Source: Polyangium sp. y55x31 (GTDB lineage: Bacteria > Myxococcota_A > Polyangia > Polyangiales > Polyangiaceae). From it: a stretch of DNA of 64,000 nt. The DNA lies in assembly GCF_029946505.1 (NCBI RefSeq), contig NZ_JARZHG010000002.1, positions 1 through 64,000 on the forward strand, given 5' to 3'. The notes beneath the pieces were generated by a model. That model was not told the DNA's origin, ran no database searches, and saw nothing but the letters and a program-made list of their open reading frames with translations. The position numbers and the translations under genes are program-made. Below, piece after piece: positions 1-9,348 of this stretch (position 1 is its first letter; each line of letters opens with the position of its first letter).

Positions 1-134
1 GGGCCTGCTACCGGGCGCTCCGGCGCTTACCCGGACGGGACTCTCACCCGCTGGAGACGTGCAGCGGGAGATCGGTCCGCGAGCCGGCGTCCCGGCTGCT
101 TGATCGATCTCTTCACGACGCACCATGTGCGCAC
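1..134 (-). mobile_element. Group II intron, 5' end (partial, runs off left edge)
   Basis: Read on the minus strand from 134 towards 1, this stretch starts GTGCG and folds into hairpins. It then shows a run at about 58-33 of the form GCGGGTGAGAGTCCCG, followed by GGTAAG and GGTAGC-like blocks. This order resembles domain I of bacterial group II introns, and GTGCG matches the GUGYG 5' splice-site consensus. GTGCG occurs at both 134 and 123, so the exact boundary is uncertain. The rest of the ribozyme and any reverse transcriptase would lie left of the window. The intron points away from the kinase gene that follows. No coding signal is supported here. An alternative is another structured RNA. 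Confidence 0.5.
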
Positions 135-227
135 ATGGTAGCATCACGGGAGCCGCTCCGGCCAAGATGCGCCCGGCGGGCGCCCTTGCCCGCAGGGGAC
201 GCGCACGATAACGTGCTCTGTCTTCGC

Positions 228-3200
228 ATGGATTGTCCGGGTGAAAACACGCTGAACGCTCTGCTCGGCGGCCACCTCGCTCCCGAGATGGCCGCGCGGA
301 CCGAGCACCACGTGGACGAATGCCCCGCGTGCCAGGAGCTCGTCGCCGTGGTCGGACAGACCATGGGCTCGTCCCAGGAGAGCGGCGCGACGCCGGAGAT
401 GCTCGCGCGTCCCCGGGAAGAGGCGACGACGGAGAAAGACGACGCGCGAGGCCCCAGCGCCGAGGCGCCGCTCCAGCCGGGAAGCGCCGTCCACCGCTAC
501 GTCGTGCTCTCCCGGGTGGGCGCCGGCGGTATGGGCGTGGTGTATGCTGCGTACGACCCGGAGCTGAACCGACGCGTCGCATTGAAGGTGCTCCGCGCCG
601 AGGGCGGAGGCGAAGGGAGCGAGCAGGCCCGTGCGCGTCTGCTCTCCGAGGCGCAGACGCTGGCCCGCCTCGCCCATCCGAACGTGGTCTCGATCCACGA
701 CGTGGGGGTGACCGCCGGAGACGTCTTCCTCGTGATGGAGTTCGTCGAGGGGCCGACGCTCGCCGCGTGGCTCGCCGAGCGCCGTCGCCCCTTGCACGAG
801 ATGCTCCCGGTGTTCCTCCAGGCAGGCCGCGGGCTCGCCGCCGCGCACGCGATGGGGATCGTGCACCGCGACTTCAAGCCCGCGAACGTGGTGGTCGGGC
901 GCGACGGCCGGGTCCGGGTGCTCGATTTCGGCCTCGCGCGGGAAGGGCTTTCCCGGGGCACGAAAGCTTCGAGCCCGGATGCAGAGGCGGCGACGGTGCA
1001 GACCGTCGTCGCCGGCACGCCCGCCTACATGGCGCCCGAGCAACACCAGGGCCGACGCGCCGACGCGCGCGCGGATCAATTCAGCTTTTGCGTCGCCCTC
1101 CACGAGGCGCTCCACGGCGTACGCCCCTTCCGCGGCGATACGCCGGCTGAGATCCTCGATTCCATCCTGCGAGGAGACATCCACGCCCCGCACGCAGCCA
1201 ATGTCCCGGCCTGGCTGAACGAGGCCCTCCGGCGTGGTCTTTCCGCGAAACCCGAGGCACGGTACGCCTCGCTCGGGGATCTGCTCGCGATCCTCGAACG
1301 GGATCGGCGCGCGCTGCGCCGGCGGATAGCGATGTGGGTCGTCCCCCTGCTCGCGGCGGTCGTCGCGGGCGGGGTGGTTCGTGCGTCGATGGGGCCTTCG
1401 GCGGAGCCGCCTTGTCGCGGGGCGTCGCGGCGGCTCGAAGGCGTGTGGGACGCCTCCGGGCGTGCCGCGGTCCGCGAGGCGTTTCTCGCGACCAAGCTGC
1501 CTTATGCGGCGGGCGCCTTCGACCAGGTCGCGGCGCACCTCGACCGGCGCGCGACGGAATGGGCGGACGCGCATACCCAGGCGTGCGAGGCGACGCGAGT
1601 GCGCGGCGAGCAGACGGAAGAGCAGCTCGGCCGGCGCATGGTATGCCTCGAGCGGCGGCTCGCCGACCTCGGCGCGCTCACCCAGGCGCTCTCGCAGGCC
1701 GACGCCGCCGTGGTCGACGAGAGCGCGCATGCGGTCTCGGAGCTCGCGCCCGTCAGCGATTGCGAAAACCTGGAGTCGCTCTCGTCGATGGATCCGCGTC
1801 CGGAGGGTACGGCCGCGCAGGAGGAGATCACCCGGGTCACGGGTGATCTCTCCCGCGTGCGCGCGGAGCTCGCGGTCGGTCGTTACGAGGACGGGCTCTC
1901 GCGGGTCGATCCCTTGGTCGAGCGTGCCGCCGGAACACGTTATGGGCCGCTCGAAGCGGAGGCGCTTTACCTGCGCGCGCGCTTTCGAGACCTCCTCGGC
2001 AAGGATCGCGAAGCCGAGGGGGACTACCACGCGGCGGCCCACGCGGCGATTTCGAGCCACCACGACGAAATCGTGGCGAGCGCCTGGGTCGATCTGTTCG
2101 GCATTCTGGCCTTCGACGCGCGCCGGACCGACGAAGCCGCGCGTATCCTGGAATATGCGCGGGCGGCGCTTCGAAGGCGCGGGGCCAATCCGGAGCTCCT
2201 CGCGCGGCTGTCGGTGCGGATCTGCAATCGAGGCAATACGCTCGCCGATGCGCCGCAGATCGAAACGGATTGCAGGCGCGCCATCGAGCAGGTCGAGCGC
2301 TTCGCGCCCCACGATCCCGAGCTCCTCTCGGCCTCGCTGCAAGGGCTCGGCAGCGCGCAGCGCAATCAGGGCAAGCTCGTCGATGCCCGCGCGTCCGTCG
2401 ATCGAGCGTTCGCCACCCTGTCGAATACGCTGGGCAAAGATCACCCGTCGGCGCTGCGCGCGCGCCGGGCGCTCGTCCTGGTCCACCAGGAGAGCGGCGC
2501 GCTGGCGGAGGCCGAGGCCGAGAGCCGATCCATCGTCGAAATCAGCGAGCAAAGCTTGCCGCCCGAGCACCCGGTGCGCCTGATGGCGCTCTTCGATCTG
2601 GCCAAGGTCCTCACGGTCCGGGGCAACCACGCCGCGGCGCTGCCCATCTTCCAGCAGGCCTACGAGGGAGAGCGCCGCAAACGCGGCGAGGACTCCGAGC
2701 AAGCGGCGACCTGCCTCGAAGCCATGGGGCGTGCCCTGCACATGCTGGGGCGCACACAGGAGGCGCTCGACCATTACCGCCGCGCGCTCGCGATACGTGA
2801 AAAAATCCTCGGCACGGATCACGCCGTCGTCGCGAGCACGCTGGTCTTCATTGCCATCGTGCGTCACGACCAAGGGGACCACGAGGAGGCGCTTTCGCTC
2901 CTGCGCCGCGCGCTCGAGATTCGTGAGAAGGCGCTCGGGCCGGAGCATCCGCTCGTCGCGAACACACTCGATACGCTCGCCAGGATCTACGGCGCGGTCG
3001 GTCGCCTGGACGCAGCCGAGCCGCTCGTCGAGCGCTCCCTCGCCATCCGCGAGGCGCGGCTCGGCAAGGAGCACCCTTCGCTCGCGGACGCGCTCGTCCC
3101 GCTCGCGGACATCCACATCGACCGTCACGCGCCGAAACGAGCCATTCCGCTGCTCGAACGCGCGATCGCCTTGCTCCTGCGTCACCCGGGCGATCCGACG

Positions 3201-3374
3201 AGGCTGGCGGACGCGCGGTATTCGCTCGCGCATGCGCTCGTGGCGGCCGGCGAGGACCGGCAGCGCGCGGTCGTGCTCGCGGACGAGGCGCGGGCAGGAT
3301 ACCTCGCGTCCGGGCCGAGGGCGGAGGCCGCCGCCGCGGACGTCGAGGCATGGGTGGCTCGTCTTCGGCGGTGA
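228..3374 (+). CDS. Serine/threonine protein kinase with zinc-finger-like N-terminus and TPR sensor
   Basis: Membrane-anchored Hanks-type kinase of about 1048 residues. A short N-terminal H28-x3-C32-x2-C35 motif resembles the zinc-binding anti-sigma (zf-HC2) fold. The kinase domain follows (about 85-345): glycine-rich loop GAGGMG, VALK with K120, catalytic HRD with D215, DFG with D233, and MAPE. A single membrane segment lies near 367-387. The remainder is a long TPR array (about 560-1040) with repeated ALEIREKALG-type units, probably extracytoplasmic. I chose ATG 228 because it places the zinc motif at the N-terminus; the frame stays open upstream to ATG 135. Myxobacteria encode many such kinases; ligand and substrates cannot be read from sequence. 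It converges with the hybrid kinase, 8 bp apart. Confidence 0.9.
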   Translation: MDCPGENTLNALLGGHLAPEMAARTEHHVDECPACQELVAVVGQTMGSSQESGATPEMLARPREEATTEKDDARGPSAEAPLQPGSAVHRYVVLSRVGAGGMGVVYAAYDPELNRRVALKVLRAEGGGEGSEQARARLLSEAQTLARLAHPNVVSIHDVGVTAGDVFLVMEFVEGPTLAAWLAERRRPLHEMLPVFLQAGRGLAAAHAMGIVHRDFKPANVVVGRDGRVRVLDFGLAREGLSRGTKASSPDAEAATVQTVVAGTPAYMAPEQHQGRRADARADQFSFCVALHEALHGVRPFRGDTPAEILDSILRGDIHAPHAANVPAWLNEALRRGLSAKPEARYASLGDLLAILERDRRALRRRIAMWVVPLLAAVVAGGVVRASMGPSAEPPCRGASRRLEGVWDASGRAAVREAFLATKLPYAAGAFDQVAAHLDRRATEWADAHTQACEATRVRGEQTEEQLGRRMVCLERRLADLGALTQALSQADAAVVDESAHAVSELAPVSDCENLESLSSMDPRPEGTAAQEEITRVTGDLSRVRAELAVGRYEDGLSRVDPLVERAAGTRYGPLEAEALYLRARFRDLLGKDREAEGDYHAAAHAAISSHHDEIVASAWVDLFGILAFDARRTDEAARILEYARAALRRRGANPELLARLSVRICNRGNTLADAPQIETDCRRAIEQVERFAPHDPELLSASLQGLGSAQRNQGKLVDARASVDRAFATLSNTLGKDHPSALRARRALVLVHQESGALAEAEAESRSIVEISEQSLPPEHPVRLMALFDLAKVLTVRGNHAAALPIFQQAYEGERRKRGEDSEQAATCLEAMGRALHMLGRTQEALDHYRRALAIREKILGTDHAVVASTLVFIAIVRHDQGDHEEALSLLRRALEIREKALGPEHPLVANTLDTLARIYGAVGRLDAAEPLVERSLAIREARLGKEHPSLADALVPLADIHIDRHAPKRAIPLLERAIALLLRHPGDPTRLADARYSLAHALVAAGEDRQRAVVLADEARAGYLASGPRAEAAAADVEAWVARLRR

Positions 3375-3382
3375 TCGAATCC

Positions 3383-6300
3383 CTACGGACCCCGCTCCGC
3401 CAAAAGCTTCATCAGCGCGGTATTGTCCACCGGTTTGACCAGGTGGTGGTCGAACCCCGCCTCGCGTGATTGCCGACGATCCTCGGCTTGCCCCCAGCCC
3501 GTCATGGCGATGAGCCAAATGGCGCGCCCCCACGGCAACTCGCGCAGCCTCCGGCAGACCTGGTAGCCGTTCATCCGCGGCATTCCGATGTCGAGCAGCA
3601 TCACGGTAGGCTTGAACGACTCGGCGATCCGGAGCGCTTGCTCGCCGTCGTAGGCGGTCCTCACTTCACTGCCCATGATCTCCAGCAGCGCGGCGAGGCT
3701 ATCGGCATTGTCGACATTGTCGTCCACCACGAGCACGCGATGCTTCACCACGAGCGCAGGCGCGGCGTCCTCGTGCGGCTCGCTGTCCTGCGGCACGGAG
3801 ACGATCGGGAGCTCGACCCGAAACTCGCTCCCGCCATTCGCCCCGTCGCTCCGCGCCGACACCTTGCCGCCGTGCAGCTCCACCAGCCCTTTCACGAGCG
3901 ACAAACCAATGCCGAGCCCCCCCTGCGCCCGCTCGAGCGCAGGCGCCGCCTGCGCGAACATGTCGAACACCTTCGGCAGCATGTCGCTCGTGATGCCGAT
4001 GCCGTTGTCCTTGACCGACACGACCACGGCCGCCCCTCGACGCTCGACGGAGAGCGCAATCTTGCCCTCCTCGGGCGTGTATTTCGCCGCATTGTTGAGC
4101 AGGTTCGAGAAGATCTGGGCGAGCCGCACGGGATCCCCGTCGACGCAGAGCGAGCCCGCCGGAAGGCTCACCGTGAGCTGGTGCCGCCCGGCTTCGATCA
4201 CCGGGCGGCTCGTCTCGACGGCGACATCGATGACGGAGGCCAGCGCGACCCGCTCTCTCCTCAGCTCGAGCTTGCCGCGGGAGATACGCGAGACGTCCAG
4301 CAAGTCTTCGAGCAATCGGGCCATGTGCTGGACCTGCCGGTCGATCACGTTGCGGCACCACACGAGCTTCGGCTCCTGCGGACCTCTCGCCTTCAGGAGC
4401 TGCACCGCGTTCCGGATCGGGGCGAGCGGATTGCGCAGCTCGTGGGCGAGCGTCGCAATGAACGTGTCTTTTCGTCGATCGGCCTCGCGGAGCTGCTCGA
4501 TGAGCCGCAGCCGTTCGTCCGCGACGGCGACGTACTGCGTGATGGTCTCGAGAAACTCCACCTCGTCCTGCGCGAATGCGCGTTTGCTGCGGCTGCCGAA
4601 CGACAACGTGCCGACGAGCCGTCCACCAACGATGAGCGGATTGCAAACGTACGCCTGAACGCCGAGCGCGCGAATGGACTCCGCCGCTGCATCGGTCGAG
4701 CTCTGCACATCGCTCAGAACGATGGACTCCGAGCGCTCCGCGACCACGCCGCCAATCGACGCCCCGAAGTCGATCGACGCGGCGGCTTCGGGCGGGATTC
4801 CCTCGCTCGACACGAGGCGCAGGCGCGGAGAAGCGGGCTCGACCACGCAATTTTCGTAAAGGTCGAGCCCGAGGTCGACGCGGATCTTCTCGAAAAGCGC
4901 GCGGACCATGGCATTCAGGTCGTGAACGGTCATCAAGATGCGGGCCGCCTCCCAGAGGAGCTGGAGCCGCCGCGTGCGCCGTTCGAGGTTGGCTTCCGTG
5001 AGCTTGCGATCGGTGATGTCCAGGAATGCCGCGATGCTCCCCCGAATTTCGTGCGCGGCGTCGTAGAGCGGCGACGCATACCCGAAGATGTGCTTTCGGC
5101 GCCCGTCCTCGAAGACGATGTCGTACTCTTCGCCGTCGAGGAGCTGGCCCAGCGCGGCGCGCTGCATGGGCAGATCCATGATCCCGAGCTCGCGCCCCTC
5201 GTGCAGGACCTTGTGGGGCGTGGGACGCTCCTCGGGCTCCGCCAGCAAGGAAATGTTCGTCCGCACCCTCGCGCCGATGAGCTCCTCGGCAGCACGATTG
5301 CCGGTGATGCGAAGGCAATCCGGATCATGCGCCATGAAAATCGCGATGGGGACGAGGTCGAGCACCGTCTGCAGCTCGCCCGCTCTCGCCTCGAGCTCCG
5401 CATTGAGCCGCCGAACGTGCTCCCGTGCTTCCACCTGATCGGTGATGTCGACGGACATCCCGGCGAGCAATATGCGGCCATGGCTGTCGTGTATCGGGAA
5501 CTTGTACGAGAGGTAATGTGCAGGCCGCCCCGCCACCGTCACCGTCTCCTCGAGACGGGTCACGGCGCCGCTGCTGAGCACGCCTCGATCATTCTCGCCC
5601 ACGCGTGCGGCCTCCTCCGGCGAGAAGAGGTCCGCGTCCGTACCTCCGATCCATTGCGCGAGAGGGCGGTCGAACCTCCGTTCGAGGTAGGCGTTCACCC
5701 AGACGTACCGCCCCTCGGCATCCTTGATGTATGCCGAGGCGGGGCAATTGCCCATGAATTGCTGGAAGCGCTCCTCGCTCTCCCGGAGCTGGTTCTCGAC
5801 CCGCTTCTGGGCCGTGATGTCGAGGGATACGGCGCCGATCCCGCGTACATCGCCGCGGCAATCGCGGATCGGATAATAGTTCATGACCCAGTGGCGCGCC
5901 TCGTCCGGAGCGAAGTCCGGCCCGCTGACCTCCACACCACGAATGGCCTCCCCGGTATCGCGCACGCGCCGGAGCAGCGGCTCGACCCGCTCGGCCCACG
6001 TGGGCCGCAGCTCGCCGAGGGTCTTGCCGACGTGGTCGTCGATGGCCCTCCCTTCGAGCGCAGCCTCCTCATTGAGCGATACGATCCGCAGCTCACGATC
6101 GAATGCGACGATGGCAACCGGCGCGTGCGTGATCAGCGCATCGAGCTGTGCGAGGAGCTCCTCGCGCTCCTGCTCGAGCCGCTTGCGGTCGGGGAGGTCC
6201 ACATGTTCTGGGTCGTCGGTTCCGATTTCCTCCTTTCGCCGGAGAAACACGAATACGCCGTCACCATCCTTCAGCCCCGTGAGGGTGAACGAAGGCAGGT

Positions 6301-6547
6301 CGAAGCTGCACGGCTCGCCGGAGCGGTTCGTGGTTTCGAGCGCGGCGTAGAGCCCGTTCTCCCGGAACGCCGGGACCTCTCGGCCCATCGTCTTGCCGAC
6401 GAGGTCGCTTCGCGATAACGCCCGAGACGCCGCGGCATTCAGGTACGACCATTCGAAATCGCTGGGCGCGCCGGTCTCGTCGCGCACCGCGCGGAGCCGC
6501 ATGACGCCGTCCGGGTGACAATCGAAGAGAGTGGGATCGAACGGCAT
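3383..6547 (-). CDS. Hybrid sensor histidine kinase / response regulator (multi-PAS, GAF)
   Basis: Cytoplasmic hybrid kinase of about 1054 residues. It has several PAS domains in the N-terminal half (each followed by a PAC-like DITxx segment) and then a GAF domain (about 560-680). A HisKA dimerisation helix carries AHELRNPL (H702), followed by an HATPase_c domain with N, G1 and G2 boxes. A C-terminal receiver has the phospho-acceptor in LLDIGMP (D986) and conserved DD and K residues. No membrane segment is evident, so the signal is probably intracellular. The frame extends upstream to 6934, but that would overlap the divergent kinase at 6751; ATG 6547 begins just before the first PAS. A histidine phosphotransfer partner is not encoded nearby. 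Confidence 0.9.
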   Translation of the reverse strand: MPFDPTLFDCHPDGVMRLRAVRDETGAPSDFEWSYLNAAASRALSRSDLVGKTMGREVPAFRENGLYAALETTNRSGEPCSFDLPSFTLTGLKDGDGVFVFLRRKEEIGTDDPEHVDLPDRKRLEQEREELLAQLDALITHAPVAIVAFDRELRIVSLNEEAALEGRAIDDHVGKTLGELRPTWAERVEPLLRRVRDTGEAIRGVEVSGPDFAPDEARHWVMNYYPIRDCRGDVRGIGAVSLDITAQKRVENQLRESEERFQQFMGNCPASAYIKDAEGRYVWVNAYLERRFDRPLAQWIGGTDADLFSPEEAARVGENDRGVLSSGAVTRLEETVTVAGRPAHYLSYKFPIHDSHGRILLAGMSVDITDQVEAREHVRRLNAELEARAGELQTVLDLVPIAIFMAHDPDCLRITGNRAAEELIGARVRTNISLLAEPEERPTPHKVLHEGRELGIMDLPMQRAALGQLLDGEEYDIVFEDGRRKHIFGYASPLYDAAHEIRGSIAAFLDITDRKLTEANLERRTRRLQLLWEAARILMTVHDLNAMVRALFEKIRVDLGLDLYENCVVEPASPRLRLVSSEGIPPEAAASIDFGASIGGVVAERSESIVLSDVQSSTDAAAESIRALGVQAYVCNPLIVGGRLVGTLSFGSRSKRAFAQDEVEFLETITQYVAVADERLRLIEQLREADRRKDTFIATLAHELRNPLAPIRNAVQLLKARGPQEPKLVWCRNVIDRQVQHMARLLEDLLDVSRISRGKLELRRERVALASVIDVAVETSRPVIEAGRHQLTVSLPAGSLCVDGDPVRLAQIFSNLLNNAAKYTPEEGKIALSVERRGAAVVVSVKDNGIGITSDMLPKVFDMFAQAAPALERAQGGLGIGLSLVKGLVELHGGKVSARSDGANGGSEFRVELPIVSVPQDSEPHEDAAPALVVKHRVLVVDDNVDNADSLAALLEIMGSEVRTAYDGEQALRIAESFKPTVMLLDIGMPRMNGYQVCRRLRELPWGRAIWLIAMTGWGQAEDRRQSREAGFDHHLVKPVDNTALMKLLAERGP

Positions 6548-6750
6548 GGCGTCGGGCGGTTCTAGCCCACCGCGCCAGAGGCGAGAAGGGTCGTCGTCGA
6601 AGATCACGAAGGTGACTCCCCTCTCCCCGCGCACGACGTCAGGGTTTGGCCGGCCGCACAGGCTGGCCTCTCGCCAAATCGCTGGCTCGTTCGTTGCAAC
6701 GGTGAAACGCGAGCTGTGCCGCGCGCGCCTGCCGCTGGTGACGGAGACCG

Positions 6751-9186
6751 ATGAGCACGCAAGATTCCAAAGGAGCACCCCGCGGGCCGAGCCTGTCGGG
6801 GCTCTTGCGGGACCTGGAGCCGGAGATCCTGGCGAAATGGGAGCAGGCGGTCCGAAAGCTCCCCGTCGCTCGTTCCCTCGCGCGCCCGGTCTTGATGGAC
6901 CACGTGCCCCAGCTCCTCCAGCACATCGCCGCAATGATCGACGCGATGGCGGCGGGTCAGCCTCCCGAACCGCCGAAGGAGACGGCCGAGATCCACGCCC
7001 GCGATCGCCTGGAAGCCGGCTTCGATCTCGGCGAGGTCGTCGCCGAATACGCCGCGCTCCGGGCCGCGATCACGAAGCATTTCTTGCAAAAGGAGCTCCT
7101 GGCCGAGCAGCCGGAGGCCCTGATGGTCCTGAATGGCGCGCTCGACATGGCCATCGCGGCCTCTGTCGATCGTTTTACCCGCGCGAGCCGGCGCACCCTC
7201 GAGGCCCTCGATCGAATCTCGACCGCTTCCCTCGAAGCTCGGAACCTGGACGAGCTTTTGCAGCGGCTCCTCGGCGTATTCCTCGACGCGACCGCTTCCG
7301 TCGAGACCGCCGTGATCCTCCTGCGCGAGGACGACGTCTTGCGCGTTCGCGCCGCCGTGGGTCTCGAGGAGGAGGTCTCGCAAGGTTTCTCGCTGAGGAT
7401 CGGCGAGGGATTCGCGGGGACCATCGCTGCCGAGCAGCGCCCGATGTTCCTCCGGAATGCCTCGGAGGACCCGCTCGTCAAGAGCCCGCTCCTCCGCGCG
7501 AAGGGCGTGAAGGCCCTTTATGGCGTCCCTCTCGTCGATGGCGCTCGTGTCCTCGGCGTCGCGCACATGGGCTCCCGGACCACCTCCGAATTCTCCGAAC
7601 AGGACAAACACCTCTTCGGCGCCCTCGCCGGTCGCGCCACGACCGCGATTTCTCAATGCATGCTCCGTGAAAAGCTGGAGGTGGAGCGCGCGCGCCTCGC
7701 GGCCGTCGTCGAGCAGATGCCCGCCGGCGTCCTCCTCGCCGAGGCGCCCTCCGGCAAGTTGGTCATGGGAAATCGGCAAGTGGCCGAGATCTGGCGCCGC
7801 CCGTTCGAGCCGTCGAAGACCATCGAGGAGTATCGGACCTGGCGGGGTTTCCATCTCGTGAATGGTCGACCGCTGAGGCCGCAGGAGTGGGCGATCGCGC
7901 GGGCGCTCCTGAATGGCGAGACGGTGCGGCAAGAGGTGAGGATCCTGCGCGGCGACGGCACCTATGGCTTCATCCTGAATACGAGCGCGCCCATTCGTGA
8001 CTCCGCGGGGCGCATCGTCGCGGCCGTCGCGGCGCTCGTGGACATCACGGACCGCAAGCGCGCCGAGGAGGAGCGCGAGCGGCTCATCGCCGAGATCGAT
8101 TTCGAGCGCATTCGATATCTGGACCTCATCAACAATCTCGATCACGTCGTCGTGTGGGAGGCGGATCCCAATTCTCTCGCTTTCTCCTTCGTGAGCAGCC
8201 GCGCGGCCACGGCGACGGGCTTCACCGCCGAGGAATGGAAACGTTCGCCGAAGTTCTGGGCCGCGCACGTCCCGCCGGAGGATCTCGACGCGCTCCTGTC
8301 CCATTTTCGTCGATGCCAGGACGAGGAGAGCCCCGCCCCCTTCGACCACCGCTTCCTCCGGCGCGACGGCCAGGTATCCTGGTTGCGCACGGGCGTCCAT
8401 CTCTTGCGGTCCGGGCACAAAGCCCAGCTCGTCGGCGTGAGCATGGATGTCACCGAGTTGAAGGCTGCCGTCGGGGCGAGAGACCAGGTCCTGGCCATCG
8501 TATCGCACGACCTGCGAAATCCCCTCGCCAGCATCATGGGCGCGGCGCAATTTTTGACCTTACGAGCGGCCTCCGACGAAGCGTATACGTCGTTTCGCAA
8601 GCCGGCGGACATCGTCTCGCGCGCGGCGCAGCAGATGGCGCGCATGATATCCGACATCATGGATGTATCGAGCATCGAGACAGGGCACATCACCGTCGTG
8701 CCGGCGCCCGAAGAGCCGTGCCGGCTCGCGAGCGAAGCGATGGCCGGATTTCAAGATCGAGCGCGCGAGAAGGGGGTATCGCTCCGGAGCGAAATCGCGT
8801 GCGAGCTCCCGCGGGTCCATTGCGACCGCGACCGTGTGATGCAGATCTTCGGAAACCTCCTCAGCAACGCCATCCAGGTCACCGACCCGGGCGGATCGAT
8901 CGTCCTGCAGGCCGAGGCGCGCGGCAAGGAAGTCGCCTTCTCGGTCTCGGACACGGGCCGAGGGATCCCGGCGAATGAAATCGGTCATCTCTTTCAGCCT
9001 TACTGGCGAAGCACCCGATCGGGATACAAGGGAAGTGGACTCGGACTCGCGATCGTCCAGGGCTTCGTCGCCGCGCACGGCGGAAAGGTCTGGGTCGAGA
9101 GTGCGGTCGGCAAAGGGACCACGTTCTTTTTCACGCTCCCCGTCGAGGGCGCGGAGCCGCGCGAGGGGTTGTCCCGGGCCGCCTGA
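6751..9186 (+). CDS. Sensor histidine kinase with RsbRD-like N-terminus, GAF and PAS domains
   Basis: 811 residues, predicted soluble. The first 150 residues resemble the RsbRD/RsbR N-terminal sensor domain of stressosome proteins (LRDLEPEILAKW start, LGEVVAEY). A GAF domain follows (about 160-310), then two PAS/PAC units (about 315-450 and 455-575), a HisKA helix with SHDLRNPLASI (H586), and an HATPase_c domain with DTGRGIP and GSGLGLAI boxes. There is no receiver domain, so a separate response regulator would be needed; none is adjacent. The gene diverges from the hybrid kinase with about 200 bp between starts. The stop is followed by a strong inverted repeat at 9190-9231. Confidence 0.9.
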   Translation: MSTQDSKGAPRGPSLSGLLRDLEPEILAKWEQAVRKLPVARSLARPVLMDHVPQLLQHIAAMIDAMAAGQPPEPPKETAEIHARDRLEAGFDLGEVVAEYAALRAAITKHFLQKELLAEQPEALMVLNGALDMAIAASVDRFTRASRRTLEALDRISTASLEARNLDELLQRLLGVFLDATASVETAVILLREDDVLRVRAAVGLEEEVSQGFSLRIGEGFAGTIAAEQRPMFLRNASEDPLVKSPLLRAKGVKALYGVPLVDGARVLGVAHMGSRTTSEFSEQDKHLFGALAGRATTAISQCMLREKLEVERARLAAVVEQMPAGVLLAEAPSGKLVMGNRQVAEIWRRPFEPSKTIEEYRTWRGFHLVNGRPLRPQEWAIARALLNGETVRQEVRILRGDGTYGFILNTSAPIRDSAGRIVAAVAALVDITDRKRAEEERERLIAEIDFERIRYLDLINNLDHVVVWEADPNSLAFSFVSSRAATATGFTAEEWKRSPKFWAAHVPPEDLDALLSHFRRCQDEESPAPFDHRFLRRDGQVSWLRTGVHLLRSGHKAQLVGVSMDVTELKAAVGARDQVLAIVSHDLRNPLASIMGAAQFLTLRAASDEAYTSFRKPADIVSRAAQQMARMISDIMDVSSIETGHITVVPAPEEPCRLASEAMAGFQDRAREKGVSLRSEIACELPRVHCDRDRVMQIFGNLLSNAIQVTDPGGSIVLQAEARGKEVAFSVSDTGRGIPANEIGHLFQPYWRSTRSGYKGSGLGLAIVQGFVAAHGGKVWVESAVGKGTTFFFTLPVEGAEPREGLSRAA

Positions 9187-9189
9187 ATT

Positions 9190-9231
9190 GGTAACGCAAT
9201 CGACCACGCGAGCGTGGTCCAATTCGTTACC
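9190..9231. terminator. Imperfect 19-bp inverted repeat after the kinase gene
   Basis: Arms 9190-9208 and 9213-9231 share outer GGTAACG/CGTTACC and inner ACCACG/CGTGGT pairs with a 4-nt CGAG loop. It begins 4 nt past the kinase stop. There is no T-tract, so it may be a non-canonical terminator or an operator for the lipoprotein gene that follows. Confidence 0.45.
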
Positions 9232-9348
9232 AGCGACGCAGACCATGGCCGAAATCGTGCGTGCGACGATCTCCGCTATGGTTTTTCCGCGGTCCTGGTT
9301 ATCCTCCGAAGGGCCTACCGGGCTCTCTCCTCACAAAGGAGGCTTCGA

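Noticed and set aside
1-134. 23S rRNA fragment at the left edge
   Set aside because: The GGGTGAGAGTCCC run resembles parts of rRNA, but the following sequence does not continue as 23S; the group II intron pattern fits better.
144-3533. 1129-codon open frame antisense to the Ser/Thr kinase
   Set aside because: Very high GC makes long antisense frames common; the translation has Arg-rich low-complexity composition and no domains, while the plus strand encodes a clear kinase.
3470-6418. 982-codon plus-strand frame over the hybrid kinase
   Set aside because: Shadow of the kinase reading frame; no recognisable domain, and the composition mirrors the opposite strand.
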